A model generated the notes under the pieces. It saw nothing but the letters and a program-made list of their open reading frames with translations, searched no databases and was not told the DNA's origin. From Chionoecetes opilio (Eukaryota > Arthropoda > Malacostraca > Decapoda > Majidae): 64,000 nt of DNA. Below, in pieces: positions 56,714 through 64,000 of the stretch (the stretch's first letter is position 1; every line of letters begins with the position of its first letter). The DNA is taken from assembly GCA_016584305.1 (NCBI GenBank), contig JACEEZ010001165.1, forward strand, positions 27,501-91,500, in the 5' to 3' direction. A program made the translations under genes and the position numbers.

Positions 56714-58245
56714 TGGCGCAGTGGTAGGACCCTGTCTATCCCTGGCGTGGCTTGCTGGATAAAGGGGATACGGTGACACACGCTTGTGAGTGCGTGGGGT
56801 GTCCTGAGGGGGGAAATGAAGAAAATTTTGGTCCCCCCACCAATGGGATAATGTGTGGAGTGTCCCCGACGAGCACCCCATGTAGTAAGCCCGGCGAGCT
56901 GTCTGCGCAGCGGGTTTGGCGGGGATGCCGCGTGCCCCGGGGGTAGGGAGGGAACGCTTAAGGCGCAGGGAATTTTTCCCTTTTGAAATGCCCAGCGTGA
57001 AAGGACTAACCATTTGGAGCAGGATAAAGGGGCGGTCATGAGGAGGAAAGTTTAAATCGGCTTCCTGGCGTGCCTGGTTGCCGGGGGGGTAAAAACCTGG
57101 CCCCCGATTCGATCGTATGAGGAGGGAAAATTAAAATCTGCCCCCCGGTGGCGAGTGCCGTTCAAGCACCGTGCCGGGGGGCCGGGGTTGATTAATCTGG
57201 CCCACGATCGATCCCCCGTCCCCACCTTACTTTTTCCCGGGGGGATGCTCCCTGACTCGTGGGCTCGAGTCAGGCCTATAGACCCCGCGGGGTTTAAACG
57301 TACCCGGGGGGAGTGGATACCAGCAAACCCCTCTAGTTAAACCGGCCCCCGGGAAAAGCGAGGGATGGTAGGGGCATGACAAAAACCCCGAAGTATGGTT
57401 AAAGGTCCCCCACCTTGGTGGTGAAGGTAGGTAGGGGAGGCCCTGGGGGTTTATGAAAGGCGATTTCCCCCCACATACTCCCTCTTCGGGGCCGAGGGTG
57501 GCGCCCATTTGTAACCCTCCCGGTTTCCTGGGCGAGAAGAGGAAATGAATGCAGGATAACCTACACCCACAGTCCCGGGGGGATTCGCCCCCACTCCTGG
57601 CCAAAGTTCAGGCCCTGTAGACCCCACGGGGTTAAAACGGCGTCGCTCCCCAGCACAGGCATCGTACATTATCGGGGACCCTCCCGTCGCCCCGTGCCCC
57701 GTCATGTCTGTCATGTCTGGTCATGTCATTTTTATTTTTTGGGTGCACTGGGGTAAATGTGTTTTTTATTTTAATTTTGTGATGGTGAAAAACCGCGGTA
57801 ATAATAAATTTTCTCTCCCCCGGTTCCCACGGAAAAAATATAATGTAGGGGTTGGCCCTAATTCTCCTCCACGGGTTCCCACCACACAATTCGCAAAAAA
57901 CCGCCTCCTTTAGTATCTCCCGCAACCGATCCACGATTGCATCACGACCCTTTGAGCTTCACCGAATCTTTTTTGGCCAAACCCATTGACGACACTCATG
58001 GGGTGCGCATGTTTTGGGGGCGACCCCCCCTGCGCCTTGGACAACCGAACCTGCCCCCCCACGCTTTCCTAAATTAATGGGCTCTTTCCCCCTTTTTCCG
58101 CATTTTTAAAAGCTTCCCCGGTGGTGCCTCGTCCACACGTCCTCCACACCCTCAGCCTCCTCTGAAATATGCCTTAATTCAGGCATTGACCCGACAGGCC
58201 CCAAAACTCCCAGGACGGCCCTCCCCTTTGTCGGTGGGGGTAAAG
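56714..58245 (+). other. Interior of the 55-59 kb element, no coding capacity recognised
   Basis: GC-rich. Contains small internal duplications (CCTATAGACCCCGCGGGG / CCTGTAGACCCCACGGGG near 57275 and 57613; GATCGAT-type blocks at 57105 and 57200). No Gag, protease or RT motif in six frames. Confidence 0.6.
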
Positions 58246-59558
58246 TGAGGCTGGGGACGTTGGAAAAACGAGGAATGGAAAGGGAAAAAAAGGGTAAAAA
58301 AGGAAAGAGGAAGAGGGGAAGAGGAACGAAGAGGGGCGACATTGTTGGGCTGACGCGGACATCCTTATAACCAGGGGGGGAGTAATGCTGACATAGGGGA
58401 TTTAGCGCCCACAATGAGAAGGGTGGGAGGAAGGAGTGAGAACGAGAGAAGGGGGGAGGAAGGGTGAGAAGAGAGGATGGAAGGAAGATGAGAGAGGGAG
58501 AAGAAGGGGGAGGAGAAAAGGGTGAGGGGAGTGCGACCCATCACCCCCCACTCCTCGCACTCACCTCACACCCCCCCATGTGATTGTCGCACTGATAACC
58601 CTTTGCCCTGCACCTTTCAACACACGCCTTGCCTCTCCCTGAACAGAGAGGACAGAGGGAGATTCCTTCTGGCTTTGTGTGTGGGGTGACGTGCTTCGCT
58701 GCGCGCTGTGATGAGTGACTGCGAGACTAGTATAGTCTAAGTGCAGCGAGCAAGATACGTGGTATTCCTTCCAGGTACACGCGCTCAAGGATGTGGCTGA
58801 GTCCCACTCTGCGCGCCCACCTACACACGCCTCGCCCTTGACGCCCCATCGTCCGCTGCTCCGTTTCTCCCACGGTGCAGGTGCTACTCAAATCTGCGCT
58901 GCTGCGACGCCCTGCTGGAGCGCCTGCACCTGTGGCTTTGCACCTGTGGCCTCTCTTCAGGGCCCTCGGGGGACCACTGGCCATTGGGGCGAAACACTAG
59001 CGGCGGGCGAGGTGCGGAGGTGAAACTCTACGCTGCTACGATGCCATACTAGACACCTCCTCCATGGGGCTTCCCCTGGGTTCCCCCTGGGACCCCGGGG
59101 CATGGCGAGACACACGCAGCAGGGTTTGAGGACCCTTTGAGTGCCACGTATAGGCCCACCAGGATGCTACACAGCAGATGGTGATGTATTCATTTGATTG
59201 CAGTGCATGACAGGGGCGGTCGATTAATGGATGCCCCCGGGGTAACTATGCAAGCTAGGGACCTCGGGAGGGACAGGGAGGGTCGCCCCCCCGGCAATGC
59301 CGGGGCGTTTACCAGCCTGGGGAGGTAAGCTCCCCGTATCTCCGGCGCCACGGGCACTGCCCCGTTTACCTTTAGTACCAAGGAGATAAGCCCAACTCAG
59401 CACCTTCAGGTAGGGGTGCCGGGGTTAGTTGTCATTGTCACGTCAGCGGCCGATTGGATAAAACCGTAGCGGGTTGGGGGGCCGCTAAACAGGAGCATCA
59501 ACAAACAGTTGAGCCCCCCCGCACTACTCCCCCACAGAGTACACGGCGGGGCTTAACA
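58246..59558 (+). repeat. 3' LTR of the 55-59 kb element
   Basis: Direct repeat of 55431-56713 with fewer inflated homopolymers, ending CTTAACA. Confidence 0.78.
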
Positions 59559-59570
59559 AGTCTAAAGATA

Positions 59571-59903
59571 GTGAACATAGTGAGGAGCATGTATGAAGAC
59601 ACTAGAGCAAAATATGCTAGGTAATAAAGAAACAGATTAGCGGAGGAGTGAGAGAGGTGTTAGGCTAGGATGTATTCTATCCTCAACCTTGTTTAGTCTG
59701 TAGACTGAGGAACTGGCAGTAAGGATGAGAAAAATGGATGCAGGAGCGAGAGTAAGGAGTGACACAATATGTTTGATGATTTATGCAGATGATATGGTAG
59801 TTATGAGTGAGTCGACTGAGGAACTCTAGAGCCTTTTAGATGTTGTGAATGAGTATGGGAGAGACTTTGGAGTAAGATCTAGCAGTAGGAAAGGTAAGGT
59901 GAT
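59571..59903 (+). pseudogene. Third arm copy, piece 4: LINE RT fragment with YADD
   Basis: Matches 28250-28600 directly: GAACATAGTGAGGAGCATG, MYEDTRAK, YADD at 59782-59793, VVMSES, EYGRDFG. It continues piece 3 across the LTR insertion. The match stops at AGGAAAGGTAAGGTGATG, where an unrelated minus-strand gene begins. Confidence 0.85.
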
Positions 59904-59904
59904 G

Positions 59905-61710
59905 ATACTGTACAATTGCTTGTTTGTCGGAGACAGGGAGACGTGAGTCAAACAGTGACAGGCCAATGAGATCTTCGCTCAAGTACCAGAAATGGCGGCT
60001 CAGAGTGGTGAAGCAGGCCTTCCGAATACTTTCGTCGTGGTACTGAAGGATGTCCTTAGCGAATCCAAGATCGTTGGCGGGAGCGTAGGATGGAACCGTC
60101 GATTCGAACCATCGCAGGACGTAGATCTCGGTTGCGAACGATGAGAACTGCTGGAGGGCTGACATTTCTCGAGGTGTGACGACTCCAGTCAGCTGCTCCC
60201 GAAACAAGATCATCTTCAGAGCGTAAATGATACGCGCCATCCAACGCGCTCGATGAAGCGCTCCGGGGCTACGGATCGAGGTCTTCGGAAGAGCGCCGCC
60301 GAGGAAAAGGATGCTCAGCTCAGCGAGTTTCTTATAGTCGTCACGGGGCTGCTTTGTCTGAAGCAGACGTTTCAAACCTTGAATGAGATCGTCCCTCTTG
60401 GAGACCAGAGTCTCCGGCAGATCTTGCAGATCTGGCAGGACCAGAAGATGACCCCAAACACGTAGAAAGGGCCTTCTCAAGGACAAGTTCGTGGACGTGA
60501 TGACGGCAAGCAAGTGAAACGAGGGGTCGGCCGATCTTCTGTTGCAAGATGGTGCATGCACCATTGATGGCTCCAGTGTTGGCACTGGTTGTGTCGAAGC
60601 ACATCGCCACAACTCGTTCCTGAACCCCCCAGTCTTCTAGAGCTTCGAACACAGCTGTAGCGGCGGCATCACCAGTTCCGGGGTGCAGTTTCGGGACTCC
60701 TAGGAGCTTCTCCACTCCTTCTCCAGACCATTCTCCTTCTCCTGACCATTCTCGTCATCCTGTGACGAGGATGGCGAGTCTTTCGGCGCGAGTGCCATCG
60801 TCCTGAGGAAGGATCTTCCCGTCCCAATGAACGGTAAGAGGGGTAAGAGGACTGAAAGTCTCTTTGATGTCCTTCGCCAAAGTGGACCTGTACTTCGCTC
60901 TTGCCTGTCGAATGGACTCGGGATTCAGCACAAGCTCTTGTGGATCGTGGCCCAAGCTACTTGCCGTAGCCGCCACAATTCGAAGGGCTTGGCGGCTACT
61001 GACCCCAGTTGTGTCAAGGGCTCCGACGAGATCAGGGGATAGGACGGACTTCGTGCCCCGTGTCCTCAATCGCTTTGGTGGAGAAGCGACCCCGGCGTCA
61101 GAAGAAGAAGTCGATGTGTTGGGAGCGTTGGCTGGACTTGATGACTCAGACGATGACGACTCCAGCTCCACCATCTCATCTCCTTTTGGCGTCTGTTGAC
61201 GGCTACGTGAGAGAGAGCTTTCACGTCGGCAAACCGATTCTTTCAGCTTCTTGTCCAAACAAGCCATCGAACCCCGCCTCCCCTTCTCCCGCTGGGCAAG
61301 AAGGAATTCCTTGTCTTCAGGAATGGTCATCAGAGTGAGGGCGTCGGAGTGGGCGATGTCCAAAAGGTCTGGGAGACTTTCTTGGAAGGTCTTCTGTTTT
61401 TCGGCAGGCGTGACTCCAGAGTTATTCTTGCTTTTGCTCAGGATCTTCCACTAGTCGAAAAGTCCAGTAATCTTCCTCCTCACGCTATTTTATGCGATGG
61501 TGGGGATCCTAGCTCGTGTCCAGAAGTCGAGGACCTCCTTTGCAGCCTCAGCTGCACTCTGCTTCTCTTCTCTCTTCTCGTCTTCTTCTCTTCCTTGTGT
61601 GCGTAGAAAAATCGTCGTAAAACGTCTCCACGGCTGGGAAGTTTTGCTCCTGTGATAGTAGGAACACTATGGCCAGGAAGTCAAACTTCAGTTTGCTTTC
61701 TCGTGGTCAT
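59905..61710 (-). pseudogene. Transposase-like arthropod protein (RNase H-fold-like), frame-broken
   Basis: Start ATG at 61710 (MTTRKQTEV), then LPSRGDVLRRFFY (about 61610-61650), EVLDFWTRARIPT (about 61515), ESLPDLLDIAHSDAL-LMT (61320-61370), an acidic Ser-rich linker (about 61130-61200), SRQALRI-AATA and PLTVHWDGK (about 60835), a stop plus duplicated GEWSGEG stretch at 60725-60757, LLGVPKL, CFDTTSANTGAINGAC (about 60555-60610), LACRHHVHE (about 60505), then in another frame QPRDDYKKLAELSILFLGG, PGALHRARWMARIIYALK and HFWYLSEDLIGLSLFD. I recall this order from a multi-copy uncharacterised family in arthropods and cnidarians. The FDTT..NTG Asp and HH/E resemble hAT-like DDE layouts (inference). 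Frameshifts near 61363 and 60450, with about 40-60 residues apparently lost at the latter. It ends at the LINE junction. Confidence 0.72.
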
Positions 61711-61888
61711 GACCTGAGGGCGAAAAGAGGAAATGTTCAAGATCGTCCGCCACCTCTAATATCACCGATTATGCCTGAAACTTTAAACACGACAGTTTTT
61801 TCTAAGGTACAAGGGCAAAGACCACAGAAGTACGGGCAAACATATTGACTTTGAAAAATTACCCCTATGCGGCTTATTGGCACCCTAT

Positions 61889-61892
<4 letters not shown>
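61711..61892. other. Upstream sequence of the transposase-like relic, nothing recognised
   Basis: AT-rich; no clear promoter or inverted terminal repeat found. Confidence 0.5.
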
Positions 61893-61923
<31 letters not shown>

Positions 61924-61932
61924 ATATATATC

Positions 61933-61963
<31 letters not shown>

Positions 61964-62032
61964 TATTATATAATAATATATATATATAATATATATATTA
62001 TATATTATATATATATATATATATATTATACC
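61893..62032. repeat. (TA)n microsatellite
   Basis: Alternating TA with short interruptions. Confidence 0.95.
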
Positions 62033-62735
62033 GGGTGAAGACGATTTCTGCAAATATTGATACAGGAGAGCGAGCGTGTAATTCTAAGTACAAAATGTTT
62101 CTATACCTATATGCTTTTTTGAGACTTCCTTTGACGTGAGATGAAAACAGAAAAATCGAGGCGCCGGTAATTTTATTGAGCAGGCCGACGATGGAGTTAT
62201 ACAATGTGTACTCGGCGGTTGCTCACGGTTGAAATTATGAAAGATTTAATCATGATCTTTACTAGTAATGGAACATTTACTTTATCTTCTAACGCCATAA
62301 TTACATTAATGGACATGTTATTGCAGCGAACGCCCCCCTTGCCTTTTGCTGTCCTCCAGCTGTCCTCTTCTACACCTGCTCGGGCGGCTTCTCTTGATAT
62401 ACAGGGAAAGCAGGCAGGTGCTTAAGACAGAGGTGGGACGCCGTAGCACGTTAACGGGCTCAGGCTGAGAAATTGAGGACTTAACCATGCTGTGGTTTCC
62501 CCTCCTCTGGCTGCTCACACACTCAGGGGGGAAGGGTTTAAGGCAAACACAGGGTCCCTTTCACGGTGTTTATATTAAAGTAACTCACGTACAAGTTGCC
62601 AAGGTCACTCACTACAAATCTACAACTCCTAGACGCTACAACACCGTCAAACCCCCGACCTCTTCCTCGGCAGTCGTAGGGATACGCTACATAGCCACCA
62701 CTTCAGTGCCACCTCAAGGCACAACCCACACTGCA
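62033..62735. other. No recognised feature
   Basis: Short ORFs only; no family or repeat recognised. Confidence 0.55.
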
Positions 62736-63050
62736 AGGACGCCTCGTACAGGCGGCTGCAACACTACCACAGGGGCATTCCTCTCCCAGGAAGTCCCCCC
62801 TGCCCTCCAACGGCCACACAGTGCCACCCCAGGCCCACACACAGTGCCGGTTCGCCTCGTACAGGCGCCGCAACATCTACCACAGGGGCATTCTTCTCCC
62901 AGTAAGTCCCCCGTGCCTCCCAACGCCACACAGTGCCACCCCAGGCATCACCACAGTGCCGGCCCCTCGTACAGGCTCTGCAACACTACCACAGGGGCAC
63001 TTCCTCTCCAGGAAGTCCACCCGTGCCTCCCAAAGCCACACGTGCCACGG
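62736..63050. repeat. Tandem repeat, three units of about 90-110 bp
   Basis: Each unit has CCTCGTACAGGC, CAACA-CTACCACAGGGGCA, TCTCCCAG-AAGTCC, CGTGCCTCCCAA-GCCACAC and GTGCCAC. The plus frame over it (62487-63053) is open by composition; no domain recognised. Confidence 0.88.
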
Positions 63051-64000
63051 TAAGACGTCACCTTCCGCCGTAGATGCCACGCCTACCTCACACCGGGGTT
63101 ACCAGCATGAACAGTCCAGAATGTCACCTCCTCACGCGCCTCAAACCACAGAAACTTCCTCTACCTAGCTCGCCTGAACCTGAGGTAATTACGGCCTAGG
63201 CGATCTCAAACTCCCCTGGGACCGCAGTTCCCCCTCTGTTCTCTGCTCCCCCGGCGTGCGTCCTCCCTCCTGTTTTACATTTCTCTTCTCTACTGTGCTC
63301 CCCCAACAAAACACGGCTTCCCCCCGAACTTGGCAGCTCGAGTTCTCAGGAGTGCGGTCGTACACTGCCCTCCCCCTCCAAACTGGCTCGACCTCGGCCC
63401 GCCCAAAACTACAAAGAAACAAAATCATAATACATGGCTACTTCCTATAACACAAAATCCTCAAATGAGGGAAGCTCGCCCCCTACATTAAACAAACCAC
63501 CTTTTACAAAATTACCACAACAAATTCACAACTGAAAAGTCCCTCCATCTCCGCCCACCAGCGCCACTTGTAAGTGTTGGAAGGTCGCATCAGGCCGCCT
63601 CCTCTTCCACGCGGACCACACCCCCCCGCAGGAACTCCTGCACCTCAACCAGGCGCACGAACCACAGGAGGACTTCCTCTATCCCCTTGGTCCGCCTCAG
63701 AGGTACCACGCCCCTGATTCTCCCCCTCCATTGGGCTTCCCGCAGCTCTTACCCGCTCCACTGTTTCAGTCTCCGCGGGAAATGCGCTAACGTCTTTCCA
63801 ACTGCAGACCATGCCCTCCACTGCAAGGCGCCTGTGACGGTGCGCACGGCTTAACAGCAGCACGCTGTGGGCCTGGCTCTGTCTGGTATCGTGGCAAGGT
63901 GCAACCCTCCACCGTCGTAACAGCAGTTACTGCCACCTGTACCAGCTTCGCGGGGGCCACACACTGCATGAGTAGCTCAATCTGCTCGTCAACGGAAAGC
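63051..64000. other. Unassigned; possible end of an LTR element on the minus strand
   Basis: On the minus strand near 63555-63572 the sequence reads CACTTACAAGTGGCGCTGG. A TTACA end followed two bases later by TGGCGC resembles an LTR/primer-site junction like that at 43659. The sequence to its right (63573-64000) has an open minus frame (VAPAKLVQVAVTAV) instead of clear LTR features. No partner LTR in the window. Confidence 0.3.

Larger units (their letters stand above)
55431..59558 (+). mobile_element. Non-autonomous LTR retrotransposon with ~1.3-kb LTRs
   Basis: Direct repeats 55431-56713 and 58246-59558 (1283 and 1313 bp as read) flank a 1.53-kb interior. Each repeat starts TGAGGC.GGGG; the right one ends CTTAACA. 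TGGCGCAGTGG, a primer-site-like sequence resembling that of the 39-43.8 kb gypsy element, begins at 56714. GGTGGGGGTAAAG (58233-58245) before the right LTR fits a purine tract. The interior shows no Gag or Pol. It interrupts the LINE of pieces 3 and 4. A clear target duplication was not found. Confidence 0.75.

Overview
This window looks like nuclear intergenic DNA of a decapod crustacean. The evidence is very dense dinucleotide microsatellites, two tRNA-derived SINE families, decapod-type LINE reverse transcriptases (one with a YADD box, one with a TGA-rich tail), Ty3/gypsy elements, a piggyBac relic, hAT-like and long-TIR DNA elements, and a widespread decapod CTAGTTGTATTTAC repeat. No intact host gene, rRNA or tRNA gene was recognised. 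The species cannot be fixed from the sequence; penaeid shrimp or crab are both plausible. Small indels break every recognisable reading frame, so much of this looks like long-read sequence that was not fully polished, on top of genuinely old elements.

Layout. 1-7.4 kb: a direct duplication with a period of about 4.2 kb, carrying a GA/hairpin/CT foldback block, a TA tract, a SINE and the tail of a piggyBac transposase; between the copies are two SINEs, one split by a 178-bp hAT MITE with a perfect 8-bp target duplication. 8.6-11.8 kb: a non-autonomous LTR element (two ~590-bp LTRs) with gag and protease remnants, no recognisable RT, and a ~48-bp minisatellite. 11.5-35.5 kb: a giant palindrome (~12-kb arms, about 8-nt loop near 23,438). 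Each arm holds, in mirror order, part of the LTR just mentioned, a YADD LINE split by a Ty3/gypsy element, an ACCGC-rich DNA element, and a 1.5-kb element with very long inverted repeats.

35.5-39.2 kb: a Helentron-like 3' tail, an 11 x 42-bp minisatellite with long ORFs on both strands, a 17-bp minisatellite and a TA desert. 39.2-43.8 kb: a frame-broken Ty3/gypsy element on the minus strand. 43.7-59.9 kb: a third, direct-orientation version of the palindrome arm, broken into four pieces by a Helentron-like tail with 3 x ~370-bp repeats, a 500-N gap plus a second LINE, and a non-autonomous LTR element with ~1.3-kb LTRs. 59.9-61.7 kb: a minus-strand relic of a transposase-like arthropod protein family. 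61.9-64 kb: a TA tract, a 3 x ~108-bp repeat and unassigned sequence.

The elements form a nested insertion history rather than a working pathway. The most informative result is structural. Both palindrome arms carry the same Ty3 insertion with the same GATGG target duplication, and the palindrome turns round inside an LTR that the third copy reads straight through. A fold-back duplication, or more likely a fold-back long-read or assembly artefact, explains this best. I did not find a convincing new functional system.
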